This document shows, one piece after another, positions 17,603-26,705 of a stretch of 64,000 nt of DNA. The position numbers and the translations under genes are program-made. Each line of letters opens with the position of its first letter. Position 1 is the first letter of the stretch. Source of the DNA: Microvirga ossetica (GTDB lineage: Bacteria > Pseudomonadota > Alphaproteobacteria > Rhizobiales > Beijerinckiaceae); NCBI RefSeq assembly GCF_002741015.1, contig NZ_CP016616.1, forward strand, positions 5,048,501-5,112,500, read 5' to 3'. The notes below the pieces were generated by a model. The model saw only the letters and a list, made by a program, of their open reading frames with translations, was not told the DNA's origin and searched no databases.

Positions 17603-19192
17603 CTAGTTGCTCGATGGCGGGTTCCTGAGCTTCTCCATCGCCTGCTCGACTGAGAACGAGCCGGGTTTCTGACGCGGCGGGAACTGCTGGAAGCTCGCCA
17701 AGTGCTGCGCGACGAGCGCCTGCGCCGGGACGAGCACGAAGGCATGCTCGATGAACCATCTCACGTAATCGCCGGCCTCGTGCTGGGCCCGCTCGAACGG
17801 ATCGGAGCGCAGGTTGAACAGCATCGGCAGGCGCAGTTCCACCATCGGCTGCTGCCACACGTCGAACCCCTCCGCCTTCTGTTCCAGGAACGCCGCCTTC
17901 CACTGCTCGTAGCGCAGGCCCGCAAGGTTGCCGTCGTCGGTCCAGTAGAAAAACTCGCGGCGCTTGTTCGGGCCTTTTCGGCCGAGCAGGTCGCGCTGGT
18001 CATAGCCGTCCAGGTGAACCCGGAAGGTCTTGCCCGCGGCCTCATAACCTTGCAGGAGCTTGTTGTTGATGTCCGGTTCGCCGGCCGCTGCCACAAGCGT
18101 CGTCGCCCAGTCCTCGGCGGAGACGATGTCGTTGATCTCGGTTCGCGCCGGCACCTGTCCGGGCCACCGGATCATCGCCGGGACGCGGTAGCCGCCTTCC
18201 CAATTGGTGTTCTTCTCGCCCCGGAACGGCGTGGTGCCGCCGTCGGGCCACGAGAAGGTCTCGGCGCCGTTATCGGTGGTGTAGATCACGATCGTGTTGT
18301 TGGCGATGCCGAGATCGTCGAGCTTCTTCAGGAGCTGACCGACCTGTCCGTCGTGTTCCACCATGCCGTCCGGATAGATCCCGAGCCCGGTCACGCCCTG
18401 CGACTCCGGCTTGAGGCGCGTCCAGATGTGCATGCGGCTCGGATTGAACCACAGGAAGAACGGCTTTTGATCGCGATTGGCGCGATCGACGAAGTCGAGC
18501 GAGGCCGCGAGGAATTCCTCGTCGATGGTTTCCATGCGCTTCTTGGTGAGCGGCCCGGTGTCGTCGCATTTCTGTTTGCCCCAGGGGCCGAAGCGCGGAT
18601 CGTCGCCGGGGGTGTTGGTGGCCGTGGCAGTGCACTTCAGAACGCCGCGCGGTCCGAACTGCGCCCGGAAGGCGGGGTTTTTCGGATAGTCCGGATGCTC
18701 GGGCTCATCCTCGGCATTCAGGTGATAGAGGTTGCCGAAGAACTCGTCGAAGCCGTGCACCGTCGGCAGGAATTCGTTGCGATCGCCGAGATGGTTCTTG
18801 CCGAACTGGCCCGTCGCATAGCCTTGCGGCTTGAGCAGGTCGGCGATCGTCGGATCCTTCTCCGACAAGCCTTCCTTCGCGGCCGGCAATCCCACTTTCA
18901 GAAGTCCCGTTCGCAATGGACTCTGCCCGGTGATGAACGCGGCACGGCCGGCGGTGCAGGATTGCTGGCCGTAATAATCGGTGAAGACGGCGCCTTCGTT
19001 GGCGATGCGGTCGATGTTCGGCGTGCGATAGCCCATCATGCCGCGGTTGTAGGCGCTGATGTTCCAGAAGCCGATGTCGTCGGCCATGATCACGACGATG
19101 TTGGGTTTCTGAGGCTGCGCGGCCGCCGGCGTCGCCATCACGGCCGCGGCCGACACCAGAAGTCCGAGCCCTAGGTTCCTCATCGTGCGCAT
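17603..19192 (-). CDS. exported arylsulfatase 1 (529 aa)
   Basis: Type I sulfatase. The start at 19192 follows GAAGGGAACGACA. Signal peptide (LGLGLLVSAAAVMATPAAAQ), metal-binding ADD near residues 37-39, and the modified-cysteine motif CTAGR with Cys79, followed by GQSPLRTGL. Further hallmarks: FGKNHLGDRNEFLPT, PFFLWFNPSRMH, VIYTTDNGAETFSWPDGGTTPFRGEK. It would hydrolyse sulfate esters in the periplasm once Cys79 is converted to formylglycine; the FGE gene two genes upstream would supply this. The substrate cannot be read from sequence. Confidence 0.92.
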   Translation of the reverse strand: MRTMRNLGLGLLVSAAAVMATPAAAQPQKPNIVVIMADDIGFWNISAYNRGMMGYRTPNIDRIANEGAVFTDYYGQQSCTAGRAAFITGQSPLRTGLLKVGLPAAKEGLSEKDPTIADLLKPQGYATGQFGKNHLGDRNEFLPTVHGFDEFFGNLYHLNAEDEPEHPDYPKNPAFRAQFGPRGVLKCTATATNTPGDDPRFGPWGKQKCDDTGPLTKKRMETIDEEFLAASLDFVDRANRDQKPFFLWFNPSRMHIWTRLKPESQGVTGLGIYPDGMVEHDGQVGQLLKKLDDLGIANNTIVIYTTDNGAETFSWPDGGTTPFRGEKNTNWEGGYRVPAMIRWPGQVPARTEINDIVSAEDWATTLVAAAGEPDINNKLLQGYEAAGKTFRVHLDGYDQRDLLGRKGPNKRREFFYWTDDGNLAGLRYEQWKAAFLEQKAEGFDVWQQPMVELRLPMLFNLRSDPFERAQHEAGDYVRWFIEHAFVLVPAQALVAQHLASFQQFPPRQKPGSFSVEQAMEKLRNPPSSN

Positions 19193-19413
19193 TGTCGTTC
19201 CCTTCGATCGCGGGTCGCTTTCCTGCGGATGCCGAGGTCGCAAGACCCCGGCGTCTCTCGTCGGAGCCGGATGAGCGGCCCTTCGGACCTTTACGATTAC
19301 CTTGAAGCTGAGCACCGAGGTGCCGGGCTTCTGGTCGATGCTTTGCCTCATGCGATCGGCAGGCACCTGGTTGAGTGGTGCCGGCCGATCGCGGGCTTTT
19401 GCTTCGGCTCCGG

Positions 19414-21177
19414 TTACTGGCCCGGGGTCGCTTGCGGCTTCTTGAGCTGCTCCATCACCTGCTCGAGGTTGTAGCTCGCCGGATCCTGCATCGGCGGGAA
19501 CTTCCTGTAGGTTTCGAGTTCCCTCAGCCAGAGCGCCTGGCCGATCGGCAGGAGGTTCCAGTCATAGAGGTAAGCCGTGACCGGTCCTGCGAGTGCGCCG
19601 CCCATGCCCAAGAGCGTCTTCGACTGCTCCCCGATCGACGTCTCGAACGGATCGCGCTTGATGTTGACGACCTGACTCCAGTGGTAGGGGATGACGCCGG
19701 CGAGGAACCCGGCCGGCGCATCGGACACCATCGCGAAGTAGATCTTCCAGTTCTTGTAGCGCACCGCGGACGGGTCTTTGCCCGAGTAATAGAAGAAGGT
19801 GTCGCGGGCCGACTTGTCTGATCGGCCTTCCAGGTAGGCGCGCTGATTGACGCCGTCGAGCGTCGTCTTGACGATCCCGGGATACTCGCCCCGCTCGATC
19901 TGGGCCTTCAGGTCGTTGCCCTTGGCGCCGCCGGCGATATCGACAAGCGTCGGCAACCAGTCGAGGGACGCGAATATGTCGTTCTTGATCGTTCCCGGCT
20001 CGATGTGCCCCGGCCAGCGCACGACCAGCGGCGCACGCATGCCGCCCTCCCAGGTGGACAGCTTGCCGCCCTTGAAGGGGGTGGTGCCGCCATCGGGGTA
20101 AGAGATCGTCTCGGCGCCGTTGTCGGTGGTGAACACGACGATCGTGTTGTCGAGCTCGCCCATCTCCTCGAGCTTCTTCAACACGTAGCCGATGTTGTCG
20201 TCCATCTGCTTCATGCCGGCTTCGTTGACGCCCCAGTCCTTGCCGCCGGGCTCACCCACCATCCCCATGTACTTGTCGTTCAGCACGGTCGTGACGTGCA
20301 TGCGCGCGGGGTTGTACCAGGCGAAGAACGGCTTTTTGGTCTTTTCGGGGTCGTTGCGGTCGAGGAAGTCGATGAGCTTGGCCGAGATCTCCTCGTCCAC
20401 GCCCTTCGAGCGCTCGAGCGTCAGCGGCCCCTGATCCTGGCAGGTCTGGTTCGCGCTCGTGCCATCGGACGACTTGCACGAGAGCACCGGCCGCGGCGGC
20501 GTCAGGCACGGGGTGGTCAAAGGATCGACCGCCGCGGGATCCAGGGGCAGCCCGGGGATCGGCGTGTTCCGGCAGACCGGCGCGACCGTCTGCTCGGTCG
20601 GCGTCTTGTTGATGTCGGGGAAGCTCACCCCCTGCATGGCATCGAGGTGGTAGAGGTAGCCCCAGAACTCCTGGAACCCGTGCGCGGTCGGCAGCGCATC
20701 GGTGTGGTCGCCCAGGTGGTTCTTGCCGAACTCGCCGGTGTTGTAGCCGAGGTCGTGCAGGAACTTGGCGATGGCCGGCGTGCCGGGCCGCAGATAGGAC
20801 GGGCTGCCCGGCAGTTGCGGCGGGATCATCCCGGTCCTGAGCGGATGCATGCCGGTGAAGAAAGCGTTGCGACCCGCCGTGCAGCTCTGCTCGGCGTAAT
20901 AGGTCATGAACTTCGCACCCTCCCGGCCGATGCGGTCGATGTTCGGCGTCTCGCCGACCGCGATGCCTTGGTGGTAGATGCTCGGCTGCATCCAGCCGAT
21001 GTCGTCGCCCATGATGAACAGGATGTTGGGCTTCTGCTGCGGCGCCTGCGCGACGGCCGGAGCGGCCATCGCGGCGGACATCAGGGCCGTGGCCCCGATC
21101 AGGGCAGCCTTGGCCCGCATGTGCCGGACGCGGAAGCGTCCGCCGGGCGTTTGTGAGGACGCACGATCACTGGTCAT
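19414..21177 (-). CDS. exported arylsulfatase 2 (587 aa)
   Basis: Its ATG at 21177 overlaps the FGE stop as ATGA and follows GAGAGAGGAAGAG, so it is translationally coupled to FGE. The signal peptide lies at residues 20-45. GDD at 57-59, CTAGR with Cys99 (SCTAGRNAFFTGMHPLRTGM), EFGKNHLGDHTDALPTAHGF, FTTDNGAETISYPDGGTTPF. An insert of about 60 residues after residue 180 (TPTEQTVAPVCRNTPIPG, SCKSSDGTSANQTCQDQG) has four cysteines; sulfatase 1 has a shorter version. Periplasmic sulfate-ester hydrolase. Confidence 0.92.
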   Translation of the reverse strand: MTSDRASSQTPGGRFRVRHMRAKAALIGATALMSAAMAAPAVAQAPQQKPNILFIMGDDIGWMQPSIYHQGIAVGETPNIDRIGREGAKFMTYYAEQSCTAGRNAFFTGMHPLRTGMIPPQLPGSPSYLRPGTPAIAKFLHDLGYNTGEFGKNHLGDHTDALPTAHGFQEFWGYLYHLDAMQGVSFPDINKTPTEQTVAPVCRNTPIPGLPLDPAAVDPLTTPCLTPPRPVLSCKSSDGTSANQTCQDQGPLTLERSKGVDEEISAKLIDFLDRNDPEKTKKPFFAWYNPARMHVTTVLNDKYMGMVGEPGGKDWGVNEAGMKQMDDNIGYVLKKLEEMGELDNTIVVFTTDNGAETISYPDGGTTPFKGGKLSTWEGGMRAPLVVRWPGHIEPGTIKNDIFASLDWLPTLVDIAGGAKGNDLKAQIERGEYPGIVKTTLDGVNQRAYLEGRSDKSARDTFFYYSGKDPSAVRYKNWKIYFAMVSDAPAGFLAGVIPYHWSQVVNIKRDPFETSIGEQSKTLLGMGGALAGPVTAYLYDWNLLPIGQALWLRELETYRKFPPMQDPASYNLEQVMEQLKKPQATPGQ

Positions 21178-22163
21178 GGGCTCTTCCTCTCTCTGATGAT
21201 GCAGCGGAAGCCGACATGGCTCGTCGAGGTGTCGACCGGCTGCGGGTGACGCGCCGCCGGACGGTAGCGGCGGCAGTAATTGGGCGCACACAGGTGTGAG
21301 CCGCCCTTCAGCACCCGGCGCGGAATCCGGGTATCGGGCTCGCAGGGCGCGTAGCTCTGGTCCTCGCGCCCGCCGCGCGGGTTCTCGGGAATGCAGCACG
21401 CCTTCGGTGCATCGGCCGGATGCCTCGGCGTGTAGAAGTCGCTGGTCCATTCCCAGACATTGCCGATCATGTCGTAGAGGCCGTAGCCGTTCGGTGGGAA
21501 GGCGGTGACCGGGGAGGTGCGCTCGTAACCGTCGAGACGCATGTTCTGGAATGGAAAGGCGCCCTGCCAGGTGTTGGCCATCTGGTGGCCGTCCGGCGCG
21601 AAGTCATCGCCCCAGGCGAACTCCGCCTGGTCCAGTCCGCCACGGGCGGCGAATTCCCATTCGGCCTCGGTCGGCAGATCCTTGCCGGCCCATCGGGCAT
21701 AGGCCGCCGCATCGGCATAGGCGACATGCACGACCGGATGGTCGTCGAGGCCCTTGATCGACGAGCCCGGGCCGTAGGGACGCCGCCAGGTCACCCTGGG
21801 CTTGAATGCCCACCACTGGCTGAAGTGATGCAGATCGACCGGATAATCCGGCGGGCTGAACACGAGCGAGCCCGCATGGAGCAGGTGCGGCAGGGCGCCG
21901 GGATAGTCCTTCGGGTCGGGCGCGATTTCCGCGACCGTGACGTGCCCGGTGGCCTCGACGAAGCGCCGGAACTGGCGGTTGGTGACCGGCGTCCGGTCGA
22001 TCCAGAACGCATCGACGCTGACGCGATGGACCGGCGCCTCCTCCGGATAATGCCGGTCCGAGCCCATGCGGAACGTGCCGCCGGAAATCCGGATCATGCC
22101 GCCGTGTTCCAGCGGCCTGTCAATGATACCGTCTAGCGAATCGACGACGTCCGCGTCAGTCAT
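21174..22163 (-). CDS. formylglycine-generating enzyme family protein (329 aa)
   Basis: Oxidises the active-site Cys of type I sulfatases to formylglycine, acting on the unfolded chain in the cytoplasm before export; no signal peptide is seen. The FGE-sulfatase fold starts at about residue 22 (MIRISGGTFRMGSDRHYPEE, PVHRVSVDAFWIDRTPVTN) and includes LPTEAEWEFAARGG and GNVWEWTSDFY. The end has GGSHLCAPNYCRRYRPAAR, so the copper/redox pair Cys292 and Cys297 are both present with the required spacing of five. First gene of the FGE-sulfatase 2 unit. Site 3 lies 106 bases upstream. Confidence 0.92.
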   Translation of the reverse strand: MTDADVVDSLDGIIDRPLEHGGMIRISGGTFRMGSDRHYPEEAPVHRVSVDAFWIDRTPVTNRQFRRFVEATGHVTVAEIAPDPKDYPGALPHLLHAGSLVFSPPDYPVDLHHFSQWWAFKPRVTWRRPYGPGSSIKGLDDHPVVHVAYADAAAYARWAGKDLPTEAEWEFAARGGLDQAEFAWGDDFAPDGHQMANTWQGAFPFQNMRLDGYERTSPVTAFPPNGYGLYDMIGNVWEWTSDFYTPRHPADAPKACCIPENPRGGREDQSYAPCEPDTRIPRRVLKGGSHLCAPNYCRRYRPAARHPQPVDTSTSHVGFRCIIRERKSP

Positions 22164-22643
22164 GACATCCGTCCTCGAAAGGGTGTGCGCTGTCAGCGTG
22201 ACGTGCTGGCGGACATGGCTAAGGCCTTACCTGAGTGCTCGCATCGTAGACGAGTCGGCGGAGCTTGCTTGACCGTGCAGGACATCCACTTGACCGATGA
22301 GGACAATCGCAAGAACCATTGCTCCCGTCCTGGCATGTGGGCAGTGTCGTCCCGTTCGCGGCCAAGGGTCTATTGGGTCGATCCTGAAATCGATGGCGGC
22401 AGACCCTGATTTGTGTCTCCAGGAGGACGAGCAGCAGCCCATTGCTCGCCGCCTGCGAATGCTGTGGCTGTCGGACCCGGCCGAGGCGGACGGTGCGGCG
22501 GCCTCCTTAAGATTCAGGGTTTGCCTCCGTCAGTTTCGGGATTCTACACCAGTGAAGCAGGCCGCCGGGACGTGTATCCTGCTTTGCTGTAAGACCTTCC
22601 AGAACGCGCCCGGCAACCCGGCTACACCCAAAGGAAACGCGCC
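22164..22643. other. divergent intergenic region with site 3
   Basis: 480 bases between FGE (minus) and the response regulator (plus). Besides the direct-repeat site, no gene or clear structure is seen. Confidence 0.4.
22269..22310 (+). promoter_or_regulatory. 21-bp direct-repeat operator-like site (site 3)
   Basis: Units TTGACCGTGCAGGACATCC and TTGACCGATGAGGACAATCG start at 22269 and 22290. Both halves match TGAC-N6-GGACA perfectly. It is 106 bases upstream of the FGE start and points away from FGE. Confidence 0.8.
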
Positions 22644-23276
22644 ATGACGCGCATCCTGATCGCCGACGATCACGACGTGGTCCGCTCCGGCGTCCGGGCC
22701 ATCCTGGAGGGACATGAGGGCTGGGAGGTGGTCGGCGAGGCCCGGGACGGCAAGGAGGCCATTGACAAGGCCCTTGGCCACCCGCCCCGACGTCGTGGTC
22801 CTCGACTATGCCTTGCCGCTGGTGAACGGCGTCGAGGCCACCCGCCAGATCCGCGGACGTGTTCCCGGCATCGAAGTCCTGATCTTCACCATGCACGACA
22901 CCGACAGCCTGATCCGCGACGTTCTCGAGGCCGGCGCCCGTGGCTTCCTGCTCAAGTCCGATGCCAAGCAGTTCCTGTCTCGGCGGTGGAGAGCCTGGCG
23001 GCCCACAAGCCCTTCTTCACGGGCAAGGTCTCCGAGACCCTGCTCGAGACCTATCTGGCGAAAGGATCTGCGGACAAGTCGGCGCTGAGCTCACGCGAGA
23101 AGACGGTCGTGCAACTGATCGCCGAAGGCAAGACCAACAAGCAGATCGCCGACATCCTCAGCATCAGCACCAAGACGGCCGAGACCCATCGGGCCCTGGC
23201 CCTGCGCAAGCTCAACCTCGACACCACCGCAGCCCTCATCCGCTACGCGATCCGCAACAAGCTCGTGGAGGCGTGA
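22644..23276 (+). pseudogene. NarL/FixJ response regulator with two compensating frameshifts
   Basis: The start follows AAAGGAAACGCGCC. Frame A gives ILIADDHDVVRSGVRAILEG (acidic pair of the receiver). Near 22774 (CCCTTGGCC for expected CCCTGGCC) an extra base moves the homology to frame B, which holds the phosphoacceptor region PDVVVLDYALPLVNGVEATR and FLLKSDAKQFL. Near 22978 one base fewer returns it to frame A for the LuxR-type HTH (LSSREKTVVQLIAEGKTNK, STKTAETHRALALRKL). Together they make a normal ~210-residue regulator. Compensating +1/-1 shifts with otherwise intact sequence point to error or very recent mutation. No sensor kinase gene is adjacent. Confidence 0.8.
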
Positions 23277-23336
23277 TCCTGAACCCTCGGGAGCGCCGCC
23301 TTCGGCCTCCCGACGTGCCAACCCCTGGAGGCTGCC

Positions 23337-24491
23337 ATGAGCCTGCCGTCCAAACCTGTGTTGAACCAACTGCCGGATCCGGCAGGCCTGCGCCACCCGG
23401 CCACGGATCTGCCTGCGCATGCAACCTCCCGGAAGGCGGGAGCGAAAGGCGTGATCCGCATCGGCGTTGCCAGCGAGGTCGGTCCTCTCCTGCGTGCGTT
23501 CGGGGCCGACCCCGGTGAGGTGATCCGCCAGGCCGGTCTCGATCCGGAACTCTTCGAGGACGAGAACAACGTCATTCCTTATGCGGCCCTGGGCCGGGTG
23601 CTCACGGCGTGTGTCGAACACACGCGTTGTCCGCACTTCGGCCTTCTCGTCGGACAGCGGGGGACGCTCTCGTCGCTCGGTCCGATCGGAGGGCTCCTGC
23701 AACACTCGCCGACCGTCGGCGACGCCCTGTCGGCCCTTGTCAGGCATCTGCATCTCCATGACCGCGGCGGCGCTCCCACGCTGGCGATCGATGGGGATGT
23801 GGTGACCCTGGGCTACGCCGTCTATGAGCCGGGGGTGGAGAGCCCCGAGCAGATCGCGGATTGCGCCATGGCGGTGGCGGCGAATATCATGCGGACACTG
23901 TGCGGACCGGATTGGGTGCCGGACGAGGTGCTGCTGCCCCGTCACCCGTCGGTGGACCTGGGAGCCTATTGGCGCGTCTTCCAGGCGCCGGTGCGCTTCG
24001 ACCAGGAGACCGCCGCCGTGGTCTTCCCGACGCGCTGGCTCGACCACCGCATCCAGGACGCGAATCCGGTCTTCCGCCAGGTGTTCGAGGCCCATATCCG
24101 GGAACTCGAAGCCGCTGGAGCAGACGATTGGAAAGAGACCCTGCGCCGCGTGCTGCGGACCGAGATCCTGACGAACCGGTGCTCGGCCACGACGGTCGCC
24201 GAACGTTTTGCCCTCCACCGCCGCATCCTGAGCCGGCATCTGCAAGCCGAGGGAGCGGGTTTCCGGAGTCTTGTCGACGAGACGCGGTTCGAGATCGCAC
24301 GCCAGTTGCTGACCCAGACCAGGATCCCGCTCAGCGAGGTTGCCGTGGCGCTCGGCTATTCCGAGGCGAGCGCCTTCACGCGGGCCTTCCGCCGCTGGTC
24401 GGGGCAGCCCCCGGCGGCCTGGCGCTCGGAGCACGGGCCGGCTCAGTCCGGCCACTGGCCTCCTCGATCGCCGGAGCGGGCGCGACCTTGA
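23337..24491 (+). CDS. AraC-family regulator, OruR-type (384 aa)
   Basis: The start follows GGAGGCTGCC. Residues about 40-230 form the N-terminal ligand-sensing region (arabinose-binding-like of the OruR/ArgR class: IGVASEVGPLLRAFGADPG, HFGLLVGQRGTLSSLGPIGG). The last ~110 residues are the double-HTH AraC domain (ATTVAERFALHRRILSRHL, then VAVALGYSEASAFTRAFRRW). The ligand is unknown. It lies 60 bases after the response regulator. A close paralogue is at 53095 and a C-terminal fragment at 26013. It is a candidate reader of the 21-bp repeat sites. Confidence 0.9.
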   Translation: MSLPSKPVLNQLPDPAGLRHPATDLPAHATSRKAGAKGVIRIGVASEVGPLLRAFGADPGEVIRQAGLDPELFEDENNVIPYAALGRVLTACVEHTRCPHFGLLVGQRGTLSSLGPIGGLLQHSPTVGDALSALVRHLHLHDRGGAPTLAIDGDVVTLGYAVYEPGVESPEQIADCAMAVAANIMRTLCGPDWVPDEVLLPRHPSVDLGAYWRVFQAPVRFDQETAAVVFPTRWLDHRIQDANPVFRQVFEAHIRELEAAGADDWKETLRRVLRTEILTNRCSATTVAERFALHRRILSRHLQAEGAGFRSLVDETRFEIARQLLTQTRIPLSEVAVALGYSEASAFTRAFRRWSGQPPAAWRSEHGPAQSGHWPPRSPERARP

Positions 24492-24537
24492 TCGTGGAAC
24501 GGATGGCCCGATCAGGGATCGCCTCCGTGACGATGCT

Positions 24538-24771
24538 CTAGCAGTCCGAGCAGATGCCCTTGTCGACCTCCCGGTCGATCCGACGATTTTGCCGCTGCAT
24601 CTGTCGGGTCGCGGTCGCATCGTTCGTCAAGAAGTCGTTCCGCGGTTGCGTCACCGCATCCCGCTCGAGGGTCTGCTCCGACGGGATCACGATCTCACCA
24701 TCGCGGATGGGAGGCTTAGGATCCTGAGAGCCCGGCGTGGCGGTCGCCAGGATTCCGAGTGCGGCGAGCAC
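24538..24771 (-). CDS. small hypothetical protein ending ICSDC (77 aa)
   Basis: GTG start at 24771. The N-terminus is weakly hydrophobic (MLAALGILATATPG), then RDGEIVIPSEQTLERDAV and a basic end (ATRQMQRQNRRIDREVDKGI then CSDC). Small exported rhizobial proteins with a closing Cys-x-x-Cys after an RRxDR helix are common, which is why I keep it; no function known. The signal sequence looks short, so the true start may be upstream or the N-terminus altered. Confidence 0.5.
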   Translation of the reverse strand: MLAALGILATATPGSQDPKPPIRDGEIVIPSEQTLERDAVTQPRNDFLTNDATATRQMQRQNRRIDREVDKGICSDC

Positions 24772-25079
24772 ACGGCGTGCCCTGCCGGACCGTTCTCGTC
24801 GAGGGCAGCAACGTCAGGGTTCCCGTGGAGTGCGCCCGCTGATTGGCATCATTTCCTGACAGTGGCAGGCGCAGCGTTGCGATCCATCGTCGGTGACGAT
24901 GGTTGAAAGCGTGATCGCCTGTGTCTTTCATGAATCCGAGGACGCTGGGTAAAACACCCACAGCGTCCTCGGCGGTTCATCCAACTCCAATGGAGTTTCC
25001 ATTCCCCAAGCAAACGGGCCAGGCGTCTTTGTCCATGACATTGGTCAACGCGCCAAGCCCCGCGGGACGACGTAAACGA
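24772..25079. other. gap with strong hairpin
   Basis: No gene seen in about 300 bases; holds the hairpin at 24936-24972. Confidence 0.4.
24936..24972. terminator. 12-bp hairpin, possible terminator
   Basis: Arms CCGAGGACGCTG and CAGCGTCCTCGG pair perfectly; the 13-base loop can add GGT/ACC pairs around AAAAC. There is no U tract on either side, so termination is uncertain. It lies about 110 bases beyond the stop of the LssY_C gene (minus). Confidence 0.45.
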
Positions 25080-25907
25080 TCAGTTCCGCGGCGTACCCGC
25101 AACCGCATTCCAGATCCTATCCTTTGCGGTGACGAGCGCCGGAATGGCCAACTCGGCCGGCGGCTGCGTCCGTTTCTCTCCGGCCACGACAAGGACAGCC
25201 ATCCAGATCTCGCCGTCGGTGTAGTAGGGGTCTCCTTCCCCGTTGCGGCCGTTCAGCGTTGGGCCGATCCCGGAGACCTGGTAGCGCGTCGTGACCATGC
25301 CGGCTCGAACGAGATCATCGATCAGGCCGTCCCGCTCGGCATCGATGTCCGGTGCAATATGATGGGTAACCTGGCCGGTGTAGCGGCTGACGCCGACGCC
25401 GCGGTCGAAGGTCACCGAGCCGAGCCAGACGGGTCGCCCCTCCTCGCCACTCTCCAGCACCTTCCAGAAGCGTACGTGATGGCGCTGGTCGGCACTCGAT
25501 CCGACGGGCTTTTCATAGGCCAAGTCCTCGCGCCGCCCCTCAAAGAAGAGGGGGCTTACCGGCGCCTCGGTGTCGGGGCGGTGGAGAAGCACGCTGCCGA
25601 TGATACCAAGACTGCTTCGCAGCGTGATCGGATCGGCCGGGTACCAGCCGGCGGCATGCATGGCGCGAACGACATCCTCCTGCGATCCGACGAGGCCGAC
25701 GTTGAGTGGACCACCAGGAATACCCTGCTTCGTGTGCGTCACCAGGAGCCGGCCTGCGAGCCCGCGCTGGTGCTCGTAATGGGTCCACGCCAATGGCAGC
25801 GCCACATAGGCCAGCAGGACATAACCGCCGAGCACGATGGCCGCGATGAGCAAGCCCTTGCGGATCCGCGAGGCGACCTGGGTAGTTGCCCGATGGGGCC
25901 CGGTCAT
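25080..25907 (-). CDS. LssY C-terminal domain protein (275 aa)
   Basis: The ATG at 25907 follows GGAGGACCTGTG. One membrane anchor at about residues 17-40 (GLLIAAIVLGGYVLLAYVAL) and a periplasmic domain matching the LssY C-terminal family: PGGPLNVGLVGSQEDVVRAM, AGWYPADPITLRSSLGI, WLGSVTFDRGVGVSR, TGQVTHHIAPDIDAERD. The domain is found in type I-secretion-linked LssY and phosphatase-like membrane proteins; its biochemical role is unclear. It stands alone on the minus strand between small genes. Confidence 0.8.
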   Translation of the reverse strand: MTGPHRATTQVASRIRKGLLIAAIVLGGYVLLAYVALPLAWTHYEHQRGLAGRLLVTHTKQGIPGGPLNVGLVGSQEDVVRAMHAAGWYPADPITLRSSLGIIGSVLLHRPDTEAPVSPLFFEGRREDLAYEKPVGSSADQRHHVRFWKVLESGEEGRPVWLGSVTFDRGVGVSRYTGQVTHHIAPDIDAERDGLIDDLVRAGMVTTRYQVSGIGPTLNGRNGEGDPYYTDGEIWMAVLVVAGEKRTQPPAELAIPALVTAKDRIWNAVAGTPRN

Positions 25908-26012
25908 CACAGGTCCTCCAGGACGGACACGGTCCTGACCTGGATTGCGAACGGAGTGTGATGGGCCATGACTACCTCTTGGTTTTGCGGGTTTCGCTTT
26001 GGGAGCCGCCGG

Positions 26013-26426
26013 TCAGCGCGGGCGAGGGACCATTCGCCTCCTGGGGTGTTTCCGGCTCCGGGCATGGCTCGCGCGCCAGGCCGAGGGGGGCTGCCCGGCC
26101 CAGCGCCGGAAGGCCCGCGTGAAGGCGCTCGGCTCGGAGTACCTCAGCATGACCGAGATCCGGTCCAGGGCCATGTCGGTGTTGGTCAGCAGGTCACGGG
26201 CGATCGTAAACCGGATCTCGTCGACAACCTGCTGGAATGTGACGCCCTCGCGGGCCAGGTGCCGGCTCAGCGTGCGGTGGTGTATCGAGAACAGGCGGGC
26301 GATCTCGATCGAGGTGCACGGTCCCTTCAGCAGTTCGGTCTCGAGCACCCGGCGCAAATCCACGCTGAAGCGGCTCGAAGCGTGGCCCGTCCGCGGCTGG
26401 GCGTCGACATCGCGTCTTGAGGTCAT
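26013..26426 (-). CDS. AraC-type DNA-binding domain only (137 aa), truncated regulator
   Basis: Contains only the C-terminal double-HTH of an OruR-type AraC protein: VLETELLKGPCTSIEIARLF, HHRTLSRHLAREGVTF, DEIRFTIARDLL, VMLRYSEPSAFTRAFRRWAG. The 200-residue sensing domain of the paralogues at 23337 and 53095 is absent in every upstream frame. If expressed it would be a ligand-independent DNA-binding protein, perhaps a competitor at shared operators, or just a gene remnant. Site 4 lies 128 bases upstream of its ATG, which argues for an intact transcription unit. Confidence 0.7.
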   Translation of the reverse strand: MTSRRDVDAQPRTGHASSRFSVDLRRVLETELLKGPCTSIEIARLFSIHHRTLSRHLAREGVTFQQVVDEIRFTIARDLLTNTDMALDRISVMLRYSEPSAFTRAFRRWAGQPPSAWRASHARSRKHPRRRMVPRPR

Positions 26427-26553
26427 CGCCGTCGGCCGAGGCCGACAACAGCCAAAGTGTCCGTCATAATGAGTCCCGTCCGGTTTTCGTGCGGGCCGAC
26501 CGGGCTTGCGCCGGCATGAGATGTCCCATCATAGCCGGGTGATTCCCGCCTGC

Positions 26554-26595
26554 TTGATCGATCAGGACGTTCCGGTGACAGATCCGGACATCCGG
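26554..26595 (+). promoter_or_regulatory. 21-bp direct-repeat operator-like site (site 4)
   Basis: Units TTGATCGATCAGGACGTT and GTGACAGATCCGGACATCC start at 26554 and 26575. Halves read TGAT-N6-GGACG and TGAC-N6-GGACA. It is 128 bases upstream of the AraC fragment and points away from it. Confidence 0.7.
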
Positions 26596-26612
26596 CTCCG
26601 ACGGCCGCACTT

Positions 26613-26648
26613 CGAGCACGGGCATGATGTCGAGCACGGGCATGATGA
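26613..26648 (+). repeat. 18-bp tandem duplication
   Basis: CGAGCACGGGCATGATGT at 26613-26630 is followed directly by CGAGCACGGGCATGATGA. It lies between the two facing operator-like sites and changes their spacing by 18 bases. Confidence 0.8.
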
Positions 26649-26705
26649 GATCGGCACCCCGCTCGCGGCGTCGGTGGATGCGATCCGGCGGCAGCGGCAT
26701 CCGGG

